A stretch of 47,243 nt of DNA from Candidatus Woesebacteria bacterium RIFCSPHIGHO2_01_FULL_39_32 (lineage in GTDB: Bacteria; Patescibacteriota; Microgenomatia; UBA8517): the NCBI GenBank assembly GCA_001792345.1, contig MGGJ01000002.1, positions 1 to 47,243 on the forward strand, written 5' to 3'. Every line of letters starts with the position of its first letter. Within the stretch, counting starts at the first letter, position 1. A program made the position numbers and the translations under genes. The notes under the pieces were generated by a model. That model did not search any database, was not told the DNA's origin, and saw only the letters and a program-made list of their open reading frames with translations. Positions 8,035 to 16,898 of the stretch are shown one piece after another.

Positions 8035-9105
8035 ATGAATATCTTGGGAATCGAAACTTCGTGTGATGAAACCGCGGCTAGTGTAGTTAAAAACGGAACG
8101 GAAATCTTATCAAATGTTGTGGCGACATCGGCCGAAATGCATGTAAAAACTGGGGGTATTATACCAGAACAAGCAGCAAGACAACAAGTTCGCAGCATCA
8201 TTCCCGTTATAGAGGAAGCACTAATAAAAGCTTTTGGTTCACCAATCACTAATTACCAATCACTAATCACCAAAATTGACGCAATAGCTGTAACTATTGG
8301 CCCCGGACTAATTGGCTCGCTTCTAGTCGGAGTGGAAACGGCAAAAACTCTTAGTTTCGTTTGGAAAAAACCTATCGTTCCAGTCAACCATTTAGTAGGA
8401 CATATTTACGCCAATTGGCTAGTAACAGACAAACGACAACCAACAACTAACTTACCTAAGTTTCCAGCTTTAGTTTTAGTCGTTTCCGGCGGGCATACGG
8501 ATCTAGTTCTAATGAAAAACCATGGAATATTTGAGTGGCTCGGAGGAACAAGAGACGATGCAGCGGGCGAATCATTTGATAAAACAGCAAGATTATTAGG
8601 GCTTCCCTATCCCGGTGGCCCTTCTATCTCTGCCGAATCCGAAAAGTATTTTAACCAACAATTAACTGTTGATAACTTACAGCTAAAACTTTTTCCGCGT
8701 CCTTTAATCCACGAGAAAAATTTCGATTGGAGTTTTTCCGGACTTAAAACTGCTGTTTTACGCGAATTAACAAATCAACCAATTAACAAAACTTCTATTC
8801 CCAAATTTGCGGCAGAAATCCAAGAAGCAATTATCGACTGTCTGGTTGAAAAAAGTATAAGAGCGATGAAAACATATAAACCGAAAAGTTTTCTGTTGGG
8901 TGGAGGCGTAGCTGCAAACAAAAGACTTAGGGAAAAATTTTTAAAACGAATAAAATCCGAAAAACTACAGGTCTTCCACGTGGCGGCGCCCGGAAACTTA
9001 TGCACAGACAATGCAGCATACATTGCATCTGCTGCTTTCTTTAACTTCAAACCAGTTAATTGGAAAAAGATTTTTGCAAATCCTCAGTTTACAATAATGG
9101 GTTAG
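8035..9105 (+). CDS. tsaD: tRNA N6-adenosine threonylcarbamoyltransferase TsaD
   Basis: Transfers the threonylcarbamoyl group to A37 of ANN-decoding tRNAs (t6A). It starts MNILGIETSCDETAASVV, the family N-terminus, and has the metal-binding histidines in VNHLVGH (about 118-122), the ATP-site SGGHTDLVLM and the C-terminal GGGVAAN and DNAAY motifs. The protein has 356 residues. It carries unusual low-complexity inserts: PITNYQSLIT at about 69-78 (encoded by heptamer repeats), and TDKRQPTTN and QQLTVDNLQL elsewhere. The gene for the partner enzyme, tsaC, follows after 18 bp, so the two steps of t6A synthesis are paired here. Confidence 0.97.
   Translation: MNILGIETSCDETAASVVKNGTEILSNVVATSAEMHVKTGGIIPEQAARQQVRSIIPVIEEALIKAFGSPITNYQSLITKIDAIAVTIGPGLIGSLLVGVETAKTLSFVWKKPIVPVNHLVGHIYANWLVTDKRQPTTNLPKFPALVLVVSGGHTDLVLMKNHGIFEWLGGTRDDAAGESFDKTARLLGLPYPGGPSISAESEKYFNQQLTVDNLQLKLFPRPLIHEKNFDWSFSGLKTAVLRELTNQPINKTSIPKFAAEIQEAIIDCLVEKSIRAMKTYKPKSFLLGGGVAANKRLREKFLKRIKSEKLQVFHVAAPGNLCTDNAAYIASAAFFNFKPVNWKKIFANPQFTIMG
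8241..8275 (+). repeat. Heptanucleotide repeat inside tsaD
   Basis: Five consecutive 7-mers: ACCAATC, ACTAATT, ACCAATC, ACTAATC, ACCAAAA. They encode PITNYQSLIT in a loop where TsaD proteins normally have a shorter link before IDAIAVTIGPG. The same repeat family occurs in comF at 46547-46581. Confidence 0.8.
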
Positions 9106-9123
9106 GTGTAATCTTAAAACAGT

Positions 9124-9768
9124 ATGAAAATTTTAAAAGTAAACACTAATAATCCAGACCAAAAAATTATCGAGTTGACCGTTAGAATTCTAACAAACGG
9201 CGGCCTTATTGTTTATCCGACAGACACAGCCTATGGTTTAGGAGGTAACGCCCTTGACGAGAAAGTTATTAGAAAGGTCTACGAATTAAAAGATCGTGAT
9301 TTTAAAAAGCCAACACACGTAACTGTCCACAACTGGAAAATGATTAATAAATTAACTTTTACTAATGATTTTGCGAAAGAACTTTATGTGACCTTTACGC
9401 CAGGACCACTTACTATTATCTTAAATAAAAAATCAATAGTCCCAGACATGCTTACTGCAGGATTGCCCACGCTTGGGGTACGAATCCCAAAACTCGCGAT
9501 TATAAAAAGAGTTTCAAATTTTGTTGATTTTCCTTTTACAACACCTTCTGCAAATAGGTCCGGTGGAGTAGCTCCTTATTCAATCAGCGACGTCAAAAAA
9601 GAATTAGATATAGAAAAAGTTGATTTGATTCTTGACGCAGGAGAACTGCCGAAAGTTCTTCCATCTACAATAATCGATTTGACTTTGGATCCTCCCAAAA
9701 TTCTCCGCCAAGGACCGATTTCCAGAAATGAAATAGAAAAAGTACTGGGAATTGAAGTGCTGGTTTAA
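9124..9768 (+). CDS. tsaC: L-threonylcarbamoyladenylate synthase (TsaC/Sua5/YrdC)
   Basis: Makes threonylcarbamoyl-AMP from threonine, bicarbonate and ATP, the donor used by TsaD. The YrdC fold is shown by GGLIVYPTDTAYGLGGNA near the start, KPTHVTVHNW, the TPGPLTIIL block and SANRSGG (the conserved SxN). It has 214 residues, the short TsaC form without the extra Sua5 domain. It follows tsaD closely and is followed by valS after 42 bp. Start ATG 9124 is preceded by a TGTAAT-like box 11 bp upstream. Confidence 0.95.
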   Translation: MKILKVNTNNPDQKIIELTVRILTNGGLIVYPTDTAYGLGGNALDEKVIRKVYELKDRDFKKPTHVTVHNWKMINKLTFTNDFAKELYVTFTPGPLTIILNKKSIVPDMLTAGLPTLGVRIPKLAIIKRVSNFVDFPFTTPSANRSGGVAPYSISDVKKELDIEKVDLILDAGELPKVLPSTIIDLTLDPPKILRQGPISRNEIEKVLGIEVLV

Positions 9769-9775
9769 CTTCTTT

Positions 9776-9804
9776 TTGAGCTTTGGCCTCGATTCAGATA
9801 TAAT
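9776..9804 (+). promoter_or_regulatory. valS promoter, leaderless type
   Basis: TTGAGC at 9776-9781, a 17-bp spacer, and perfect TATAAT at 9799-9804. ATG 9811 is six bases further on, so the transcript should begin at the start codon. This decides the start of valS: the upstream in-frame TTG at 9805 would lie before the transcript start. Confidence 0.72.
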
Positions 9805-9810
9805 TTGCCA

Positions 9811-12057
9811 ATGAGCATGGACAAAACATATAACCACAAGGAATATGAGGAGAAAATATATAAGCTCTGGGAAAAGTCGGGCGCTTTTACTCCAAAGATA
9901 GATCCAAAGAAAAGGCCCTTTACTATTGTTCTTCCTCCTCCAAACGCCAGTGGCAAAATGCACACTGGAAATGTTTTGATGATTGCGACAGAGGACCTTT
10001 TAGTCCGATGGAAAAGAATGCAGGGATACTCGGCTTTATGGCTTCCGGGAACTGATCACGCCGGGTTTGAAACCCAGATTACTTTTGAGAGAAAACTAAA
10101 GGAGGAAGAAAAGTCTCGTTTTGATTTTGACAGACAAACTCTATACAAAAAAATTTGGGATTTTGTTCAAGAGAATAAACATTTAATCGAAGATCAAATT
10201 CGATCGATGGGTGCGAGTGTGGATTGGACCCGTAATAAATTTACTTTAGATCTTGATATTTTAGAGTCAGTAGTTAAAACTTTCAATAAAATGTACGAAG
10301 ACGGTTTAGTCTATAGAGCAGACTATATGGTTAACTACTGTCCAATTTGCGGAACTACCTTTGCGGACCTGGAAGTAAAACACAAAGAAAGAAAAGATCC
10401 GCTCTATTATATAAAGTACGGACCCTTCGTACTTGCTACTGTTAGGCCGGAAACAAAATTTGGCGACACTGCTGTCGCTGTCCACCCTAATGACAAAAGG
10501 TATAAAGGGTATATCGGTAAAGAGATTGAAGTTGATGGGCTTTTAGGAAAATTCAAATTAAAAGTCATCGCGGATAAGTTTGTAGATCCGAAATTTGGAA
10601 CCGGCGTTGTTAAAGTGACACCCGCTCATGATAAAAATGATTATGAGGCTGGCAAAAGACATACCCTCGAAGTAAAACCTGTAATTGGATTAGATGGAAG
10701 GTTAAATGAAAAGGCCGGTAAATATGTAGGCTTAACAATAAGTGAAGCAAGAGAAAAAGTAGTCGAGGATTTAAAAAAATATGGGTTACTTGAAAAAATC
10801 GATGAGAATTATACCCACACTGTTGCAGTCTGCTATAAGGGCGGACATGATATAGAACCAACAATTCTTCCAAACTGGTTCATTAAAGTTGAGTCCTTAA
10901 AAAAACCTGCGCATGATGTTGTTATAAAAGGAAAAGTTAAAATTTATCCAAAATGGCAAGAGGTTAAATATCACCGCTGGATGGAGTCTATGATGGACTG
11001 GCCGATTTCAAGACAAGTGGTATGGGGAATTCGAATTCCAGCATGGTATTCATTTAACGAAAATCCTAACTTACAAATAACATTTCTTAATAAAGACAAA
11101 GTTACTATTACGGGTAGATTGGCGGATTTACTTAAAAATTCTTCTTTAGATGATATTCGAGAAGGGTTACAAACACTTATCGCCCCCGGTGATGCAAAGG
11201 TCGTAATTAGTGATAAAAATCCAGGCAAAGATTACTTACAAGAAACTGACACTTTTGACACTTGGTTTTCTTCAGGACAATGGCCGTTGGTTACTTTAGG
11301 TTATCCCGAATCAAATGATTTCAAATATTTCTATCCTACAGATGTTTTGGAAACAGGTTGGGAAATTTTGAGGCTTTGGGTATCAAGAATGATCATGTTT
11401 GGAATTTATCTGACAGGCAAACCTCCATTTAAAGATGTTTATCTCCATGGAATCGTGAGAGCTCTTGATGGAAGAAAGATGAGCAAAAGCCTTGGTAATG
11501 TAATTAACCCCGAAGAATATCAGGCAGAGTTTGGGACCGACGCCCTACGAATGGGATTGATAAGTGGAACAGCCAACGGGAAAGACTTCAACTTTCCGGC
11601 AGATAAAGTAATCGCTTTTCGAAACTTTGCCAATAAAATCTGGAACATGGCTCGCTTTATGCTTATTATGTTTGATAAATATAAAGAGGATGTTCCGTTC
11701 TATTCTGCTGAACTTGAAAACAAACTAAAGAAAGAGGATAAGGACGTTCTAAAAGAGTTAGAAAATACAATAAAGAAGGTAAATACCTCATTGGAAAAAT
11801 ACCGATTCACAGATGCAGCTGAGTCAATTTATCACTTTATGTGGGATAAGCTGGCTTCAGAGTATTTAGAAGAAACAAAAGATCGTGAGGACAAAGAAGT
11901 TTCGCTTTCTGTATTAAGATATGTGTATTTTAATTCTTTGAAGCTTCTTCATCCATTTATGCCTTTTATTACTGAAGTAATTTGGCAGGAGTTAAAAGAT
12001 TTAAGAAAGTATCCCAATCAACTTTTAATAACTTCTTCCTGGCCAAAGATAAGTTAA
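9811..12057 (+). CDS. valS: Valyl-tRNA synthetase
   Basis: Charges tRNA-Val. The class I signature appears as PPPNASGKMHTGN (HIGH equivalent, about residues 45-57) and KMSKS at about 556-560. Between them are the editing domain (TVRPETKFGDTAVAVHP and FGTGVVKVTPAHDKND) and a zinc-type CPIC stretch. Start ATG 9811 is chosen from the promoter; TTG 9805 and ATG 9817 are alternatives. The protein is only about 749 residues, ends soon after the anticodon-binding domain, and lacks the long C-terminal coiled coil found in most bacterial ValRS. Confidence 0.96.
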   Translation: MSMDKTYNHKEYEEKIYKLWEKSGAFTPKIDPKKRPFTIVLPPPNASGKMHTGNVLMIATEDLLVRWKRMQGYSALWLPGTDHAGFETQITFERKLKEEEKSRFDFDRQTLYKKIWDFVQENKHLIEDQIRSMGASVDWTRNKFTLDLDILESVVKTFNKMYEDGLVYRADYMVNYCPICGTTFADLEVKHKERKDPLYYIKYGPFVLATVRPETKFGDTAVAVHPNDKRYKGYIGKEIEVDGLLGKFKLKVIADKFVDPKFGTGVVKVTPAHDKNDYEAGKRHTLEVKPVIGLDGRLNEKAGKYVGLTISEAREKVVEDLKKYGLLEKIDENYTHTVAVCYKGGHDIEPTILPNWFIKVESLKKPAHDVVIKGKVKIYPKWQEVKYHRWMESMMDWPISRQVVWGIRIPAWYSFNENPNLQITFLNKDKVTITGRLADLLKNSSLDDIREGLQTLIAPGDAKVVISDKNPGKDYLQETDTFDTWFSSGQWPLVTLGYPESNDFKYFYPTDVLETGWEILRLWVSRMIMFGIYLTGKPPFKDVYLHGIVRALDGRKMSKSLGNVINPEEYQAEFGTDALRMGLISGTANGKDFNFPADKVIAFRNFANKIWNMARFMLIMFDKYKEDVPFYSAELENKLKKEDKDVLKELENTIKKVNTSLEKYRFTDAAESIYHFMWDKLASEYLEETKDREDKEVSLSVLRYVYFNSLKLLHPFMPFITEVIWQELKDLRKYPNQLLITSSWPKIS

Positions 12058-12095
12058 TTAAGTAATTAGGAGATTAAGTTACTAAGATTTGAGAT
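12056..12095. repeat. Degenerate octamer array after valS
   Basis: Five adjacent 8-mers can be laid out: AATTAAGT, AATTAGGA, GATTAAGT, TACTAAGA, TTTGAGAT. It fills the gap between valS and the convergent gene and overlaps the valS stop codon. It looks like a member of the iterated short repeats seen elsewhere in this window. Confidence 0.5.
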
Positions 12096-12108
12096 TCGCT
12101 ATCCGATT

Positions 12109-12705
12109 TTATTCCAAGAACTTAAAACTCTCAATTACCTTCTCTACTTGCTCGGGTACTGTACTTATTGAATAGGAATAGTCTCCTTTTGAAAAAATAA
12201 CTACTGAACGCTTTTCTCCTTCTCCTGTGGGCTCAAAATCAAGCCTCGTACCTTCGAAATCATCCACTGTAATTTTGTCTTCTTTAACTAACTTTGCACC
12301 AGATTCAGTTAAAATAGTTTTTGTGCCCTCAACCTCTTCCTCATAAGTTTTACCACTTACTCCGATTGCTACCCCTTTTTCAATCGAGAATTTCGTTTCT
12401 TCAAAACGAATAAAAAATACGTATCCTCCCTGGTCTTTAAACTCCCTCTCATAAAGAAACTTTGGGCGCTCTACCCGAAATCTGAATTCTTCATTTCTGT
12501 ATTCTTCCCATTTAAGATTTGGGGTGGCGGTTGGGTTAATATTGTCTCCAGTTGTCTTTCCAGGAGTTGGACTAACAACAGAGCTTGTTTGTACAAAGTC
12601 CGATTTATTCAAGTAGAGGTAGACCGACAAAAAAGCTAAAGCTAAAAACATTATAAACACTCCCACTTTTAATATGTCGGGTTTTTTTTGACCATGGCTT
12701 TGCAT
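12109..12705 (-). CDS. Membrane-anchored extracytoplasmic protein, PsbP/Mog1-like fold suspected
   Basis: A 198-residue protein: short cytoplasmic tail, one membrane segment at about 13-32, a Ser/Thr/Pro linker (about 40-62), and a globular domain beginning LKWEEYRNEEFRFRVERP. That opening (W..Y.N..F.F...P) followed by alternating strands and a closing VIESFKFLE resembles PsbP-like domains common in surface proteins of these bacteria. Function is unknown. It shares a palindromic promoter with the divergent TPR gene; its -10 is eight bases before the ATG. Confidence 0.7.
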   Translation of the reverse strand: MQSHGQKKPDILKVGVFIMFLALAFLSVYLYLNKSDFVQTSSVVSPTPGKTTGDNINPTATPNLKWEEYRNEEFRFRVERPKFLYEREFKDQGGYVFFIRFEETKFSIEKGVAIGVSGKTYEEEVEGTKTILTESGAKLVKEDKITVDDFEGTRLDFEPTGEGEKRSVVIFSKGDYSYSISTVPEQVEKVIESFKFLE

Positions 12706-12713
12706 ATATAAAT

Positions 12714-12725
12714 ATTATATATAAT
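12714..12725. promoter_or_regulatory. Palindromic bidirectional -10 element
   Basis: ATTATATATAAT is a perfect 12-bp palindrome that supplies TATAAT on both strands: rightward 15 bp before ATG 12741, and leftward 8 bp before the ATG at 12705. One site could start both divergent transcripts. Confidence 0.5.
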
Positions 12726-12740
12726 GAATTAGGAAAAAAA

Positions 12741-13064
12741 ATGAGAAAAACTGTATATATTTTATGCGCCGCCATCATACTTGTTGCACTATCTTTATTT
12801 AATTTATCTTTATATGTTACGAAAGGAAAACCTGAACGAAGTAAAAAGGTTCTTGGTACCGAAACTGCAGTTTATAGAGAAATATATTATTGGAAAGGAC
12901 TTCTCGAAGCTAACCCGCAATATCTTGAAGGATGGCTTGAATTAGCTAAAATAGAATATTCTATTGGAAATTACGAAGAGGCAAAAAATGCAATTAGCAA
13001 AGCTTCCGAAATTAATCCTAATTCTGAAGAGCTTAAAAAGGTAAGAAAGTTGATTAATTTTTGA
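12741..13064 (+). CDS. Small membrane-anchored TPR protein
   Basis: A 107-residue protein with an N-terminal membrane segment (about 5-27) and a C-terminal helical part containing one clear tetratricopeptide repeat: YLEGWLELAKIEYSIGNYEEA with KASEINPNSEE after it. TPR helices usually bind partner proteins, here most likely on the outer face of the membrane. An AGGA stretch lies about 8 bp before the ATG, one of few Shine-Dalgarno-like sites here. Its stop abuts the stop of convergent rplY with no gap. Confidence 0.75.
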   Translation: MRKTVYILCAAIILVALSLFNLSLYVTKGKPERSKKVLGTETAVYREIYYWKGLLEANPQYLEGWLELAKIEYSIGNYEEAKNAISKASEINPNSEELKKVRKLINF

Positions 13065-13754
13065 TTACACACCTTCCTTTTTAGATGCACTTGGGGTTTC
13101 TTCCGCCTGTATTTCTACCTCCCCTTCCCCTGTCGGAGCTTCCCCTTCTACGGCAACTTCCTCTGCCTCAGTGGGTGGTGCTTCAACTTCTTCTTCTTTC
13201 TTCGGAGGTTCAACTTTTACTACAATTTGCTCTGTATCTGCCTTGATTTCAACCTTCTTGGAATCGACAGGAAGGTTCTTTACAAAAACTGTTTGGTCCA
13301 CTTCGGTCAAAGAACTTGCATCTACTTCAAACTTATCGGGAAGGTCTCCAGGTAGTGCTTCGACTTCAATTTCATCAACGTATTGAACAACAGTGCCAAG
13401 GCCTTGTTTTTCTGCGGGCGATTCACCAGTCAATTCAACACGAACTTGGGCTGTAACCTTTTCTTTCAGATCTACCTGAAGTAAATCTGCATGAAGTACC
13501 ACATCTGTAACTGGATCAAGTTGCACATTATGGACAAGAACCGGTTTATGTTTTCCATCTAGCACCAATTCAACTAATCCAGTCTCTCCCACCTCACGGT
13601 AAACCTTCATAAATTCACTAGCATCTACCTGTACAGACTCGGATTTTATTTTCTTACCATATACATTTGCAGGTAAAATTCCCTCTCGACGGAGCTTCTT
13701 AACTTTTCTTCCAGTAACTTTTCTTTTGTCTGCTTTTAATGATAGTTTATTCAT
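13065..13754 (-). CDS. rplY: Ribosomal protein L25 (CTC type, long form)
   Basis: Binds 5S rRNA in the large subunit. The N-terminal L25 domain (MNKLSLKADKRKVTGRKVKKLR to about residue 90) is followed by the TL5/CTC beta domain to about 180 and an acidic, Glu/Pro/Ala-rich tail. ATG 13754 overlaps the stop of the upstream DUF4012 gene in an ATGA junction, so it is preferred to an ATG four codons upstream. It has 229 residues. Translational coupling to the DUF4012 gene is likely. Confidence 0.92.
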   Translation of the reverse strand: MNKLSLKADKRKVTGRKVKKLRREGILPANVYGKKIKSESVQVDASEFMKVYREVGETGLVELVLDGKHKPVLVHNVQLDPVTDVVLHADLLQVDLKEKVTAQVRVELTGESPAEKQGLGTVVQYVDEIEVEALPGDLPDKFEVDASSLTEVDQTVFVKNLPVDSKKVEIKADTEQIVVKVEPPKKEEEVEAPPTEAEEVAVEGEAPTGEGEVEIQAEETPSASKKEGV

Positions 13755-16288
13755 TTTTCTTTCCAAAAGATACGCGAGACAAAATCTCGCGACAATTCCG
13801 TATTATAGACAAAATTACTCCCATTGGTCAAGGCAAGAGGGGGGGTAGATGTAAAAGTTAAGTTTTCAGGAAACATTATTTCTACTTCCAGGGGATAACC
13901 TTCCATTCCAGCTTGTTTTCGCACTAATAACTTATACTCTCCCCCCTCTTTATAACTAAGCTTTGTGGCGCTTTCCCAAGAGAAAAGCAGTGCTTTAGTT
14001 TTTTTTGCCAGAATTTCTTCAAAAATGCCTGCTTCTTTAAAACTTCTTACGCCGCGAACCTCAAGTGATTTAGACATCTCGGATTCATTAGTAACTATCT
14101 CAACAGGGGAAAAACCGCTTTCAGAAGGAGAAAGCACACGCATATAAAAAGAGTACACATTATTTGAATTGTTCTCTAAAAAAACAAAGAGTTTTCTTTT
14201 AATTAAACCCTCTTCTAAAGATGCCACAAACTTATACTCCCGACTTACTTCTGTACTATTCCCCTCCTTTGTTGACTCAATTAACGAAACGGTATCTGAA
14301 TAACAATTGTTTGAGCACTCTTTATTTACAAGTCCGCCATCCCAACCCAATTCTGCTAGCAGTTCCATTATTTGGTAATTCTTAAGTGAAATCTGAATAT
14401 TTTTTCTTTCAAGCCGCTCTAAAAGAAATTTATTAAGTTTAAATCTGCTGGTGGTGTTCAGGCTTTCTGTATTATTGACAAAATTGGTTAAAAAATTTGT
14501 AACGCTACTTTCTAATTCTCCTGGGTACTCGCCATCGGTCGGTAAGTCCTTTATAGCCTTATTAAAATTTTCTTTTTGGGTACTTTTCGAGATATCCAGA
14601 AGTTGTGACAAAACTACATAATCTAGCGCAATAACTCCATCTACTTTTTCGTCTAATTCCTTATCAATAAACCACTCTATTTGTGAAGAAGTTGTAGTAA
14701 AATCAGGATCCCAGTTCGCATCTCTTAGATACCATGTTTTACTTCCAAAATATTTTTTTAATGGAGATGGTGGATCAACAGTGCCCACCAGGTTTTTGTC
14801 GGCGAACTTTGCTGAAACAACGTTTAAGTCAGTAATTTTCCCATTAGATATTGTAACCAAAACTAAAGATTCAATACGACCTCCGGTTGCTCGCAAAAAC
14901 CTATTATCTTGAATGACTAACGCAAAGCGCGCAGGTTTCTCTTTTCCTAAAATCGGGTCTAAGTTGGAAAATATTTTACTTCCTAAAAGAATTTTTTCGC
15001 GAAAAATTTTTAGATTTTGACTATCAAAAACTATCGTTGAAATCTTTTGAGTTAGTTTATCAGCTTCTTTAATTTCGCTTTCTAAAAAAGCCAATTCTTT
15101 GTACAAAGAATTTAACTCCAGCGAAAAATTTTTATTGTAAGAAGATAAATCATAAGGTTCATTGTTTGTTAATTTTTCCGTGAAGGTAATGAGATTATTA
15201 CTTATGCCTAAAAATTCCTCACCTATTTGGGCTTCTTTCTCTATAATTCTCGCCGACCTTTCTACTCTCAAAAAGGGATATTTAATGTAAGGTGAATTTA
15301 TAAAGATAGAAGTATATTTTCCTGACAATTTTGAGCTGGCAGAAGAAAAATTAAGTGCCCTGTTTGTTAGCGGAAGGTACCCCCACTGAAAAGATTTGTA
15401 AGCAATAAACAAAGATGAGATAGAAAGAGCAAGGAGAAAGAAAGGTAATAATAAAACGCTAGATAGCAACACAAGGAATTTAAGTTTCCAACGCCTAAAA
15501 ATTAGTGCTTTATTTAGCGTAAATTTTGATTTTTTTTCTTCCTGTGTTCGGATCAATAACAACGCATCCTTCTCAAGTAAACCTAAAACTGATCTTATTA
15601 ATTCCCTTTTGTTTTCCTTTACAATTATTCTTTCATCTGCCTCTTGATTTACTAATTTATTATCATCAAAAAGTATTTCTTTCGGGGCATGTATTCTTTT
15701 AAGGAATCTTATTAACTCGCGAGCAGCAACAGGTTTACCAAGTATGGCAGTTTTCTTTCCATAAACTTTCAACGAAAAAAGACTTCTTACTATCTGTTTG
15801 GCGGCTTCTTGGCTAGATATAGGATAGAAAACGTGATGCTTATTAAAATATGCATGGGGTTTATCATCTCTTAAATAACTTAAGATAAATTCTGTAAAAT
15901 AACTAGTTTCTCTATGAAGCGGGGAATCCCCAATAACGTCTCCCAAAAATATAATGCCTTCAAAATTTTTGCTGTTGTAAAGTACTTCTTTTGCTTTAGG
16001 TGAGGTATTAAAGAAAGATTTTTCATTTAGTGTATACGGAAAGACAAATAAAGTTTTTGTGTTAGTTGATAAATTAAGTTTTTTAGTAATAGTTAAATCT
16101 TTTTCCAGCTCTTCGCCATCTGGATCAAAGTAAATAATATAATCAAAAATTTTGCCACTTAATTTCCCGTCCAACTCTTGGACATTTTCAATCAAAGTTA
16201 CATCGCATTCTTTTCTTACCAATAACTTTTTTAACTCGCTTGTTAAACTATTTATATTTGAAACGATGAGAAAGCTTGGAAAGTACAT
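13751..16288 (-). CDS. Large DUF4012 membrane protein with a Rossmann-like N-terminal region
   Basis: An 845-residue protein. The first 200 residues read like a degenerate nucleotide-binding fold (FLIVSNINSLTSELKKLL, FDYIIYFD, FEGIIFLGDVIG, YGKKTAILGKPVAARELI). A membrane segment follows at about 268-298, then a large external part. The DUF4012 core is recognisable at about 450-560: ALVIQDNRFLRATGGRIES, DANWDPDFTTTSSQIEWF and VDGVIALDYVVLSQLL. The family is widespread in Patescibacteria and Gram-positives and has been placed near cell-surface polymer assembly by context only. The gene overlaps rplY by 4 bp. Confidence 0.85.
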   Translation of the reverse strand: MYFPSFLIVSNINSLTSELKKLLVRKECDVTLIENVQELDGKLSGKIFDYIIYFDPDGEELEKDLTITKKLNLSTNTKTLFVFPYTLNEKSFFNTSPKAKEVLYNSKNFEGIIFLGDVIGDSPLHRETSYFTEFILSYLRDDKPHAYFNKHHVFYPISSQEAAKQIVRSLFSLKVYGKKTAILGKPVAARELIRFLKRIHAPKEILFDDNKLVNQEADERIIVKENKRELIRSVLGLLEKDALLLIRTQEEKKSKFTLNKALIFRRWKLKFLVLLSSVLLLPFFLLALSISSLFIAYKSFQWGYLPLTNRALNFSSASSKLSGKYTSIFINSPYIKYPFLRVERSARIIEKEAQIGEEFLGISNNLITFTEKLTNNEPYDLSSYNKNFSLELNSLYKELAFLESEIKEADKLTQKISTIVFDSQNLKIFREKILLGSKIFSNLDPILGKEKPARFALVIQDNRFLRATGGRIESLVLVTISNGKITDLNVVSAKFADKNLVGTVDPPSPLKKYFGSKTWYLRDANWDPDFTTTSSQIEWFIDKELDEKVDGVIALDYVVLSQLLDISKSTQKENFNKAIKDLPTDGEYPGELESSVTNFLTNFVNNTESLNTTSRFKLNKFLLERLERKNIQISLKNYQIMELLAELGWDGGLVNKECSNNCYSDTVSLIESTKEGNSTEVSREYKFVASLEEGLIKRKLFVFLENNSNNVYSFYMRVLSPSESGFSPVEIVTNESEMSKSLEVRGVRSFKEAGIFEEILAKKTKALLFSWESATKLSYKEGGEYKLLVRKQAGMEGYPLEVEIMFPENLTFTSTPPLALTNGSNFVYNTELSRDFVSRIFWKEK

Positions 16289-16430
16289 AAAAGGAATTTA
16301 AGAAACTCATTATCATTTTACACATTTTGTAGCAAAAGATAATTTACTAAGTGTACTTTAATTGATAAAAGAGGTTTTAGATGGATTTTTTCAAGTGGCC
16401 GTTGGCCAGTAACTTTATCGTGACGTGAAA
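16289..16430. other. 142-bp spacer with a short hairpin
   Basis: The spacer contains the hairpin TGGCC-GTT-GGCCA (16396-16408) but no T-tract on either strand, so it is not a clear terminator. TTGCTA-N17-TAATGA on the minus strand could be the DUF4012 promoter. No RNA gene is seen. Confidence 0.35.
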
Positions 16431-16856
16431 TTAGACAAGGTTTTCATCGAGTTTTAAGTTGACTAATTTATCGGCTAACCTATTTTCTTCTCTCCCAACT
16501 GAAAGGTAAACCAATTCTACTTCACTTAGTGTTGATGTTAAATTTTCCACCCTTTTAACAAGAGGTTTTAGATTCTCGCTTTTTACTTTGTACAATTTAG
16601 TAAGCTGCCTTACAACCAACTGGGAGTCTAATAAAAACAATACATTCTTTTCCTTCAATTTTTCTTTATTATTTTTAAGCCACTCAAGTGCAATGATCAG
16701 AGCACGATATTCTGCCTCGTTATTTGTTGAAATGCCTAAAAATTTTGAGTCTTTATAAATTACCTTTCCATCCGCAACAACTACAAAGGCTGCAGCTGCG
16801 GGGCCAGGATTTCCCCTCGCCCCGCCATCTGTATAGATTTTTACGGAATTATTCAT
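16431..16856 (-). CDS. rnhA: Ribonuclease HI family protein
   Basis: Cleaves RNA in RNA-DNA hybrids. The acidic catalytic set is complete: Asp in YTDGGARGNPGPAA, Glu in NNEAEYRALIIALE, Asp in FLLDSQLVVRQL and Asp in ENRLADKLVN. At 141 residues it is the compact archaeal/Bacillus YpdQ-like form without the basic handle region. It stands alone after the jag operon, with 42 bp between them. Confidence 0.93.
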   Translation of the reverse strand: MNNSVKIYTDGGARGNPGPAAAAFVVVADGKVIYKDSKFLGISTNNEAEYRALIIALEWLKNNKEKLKEKNVLFLLDSQLVVRQLTKLYKVKSENLKPLVKRVENLTSTLSEVELVYLSVGREENRLADKLVNLKLDENLV

Positions 16857-16898
16857 AGAAAGGCTTTGACTTTAGGCTAATAATAATATTTTGAGAAA

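Noticed and set aside
16396-16408. Terminator between the DUF4012 and RNase H genes
   Set aside because: The hairpin has no T-tract on either strand.
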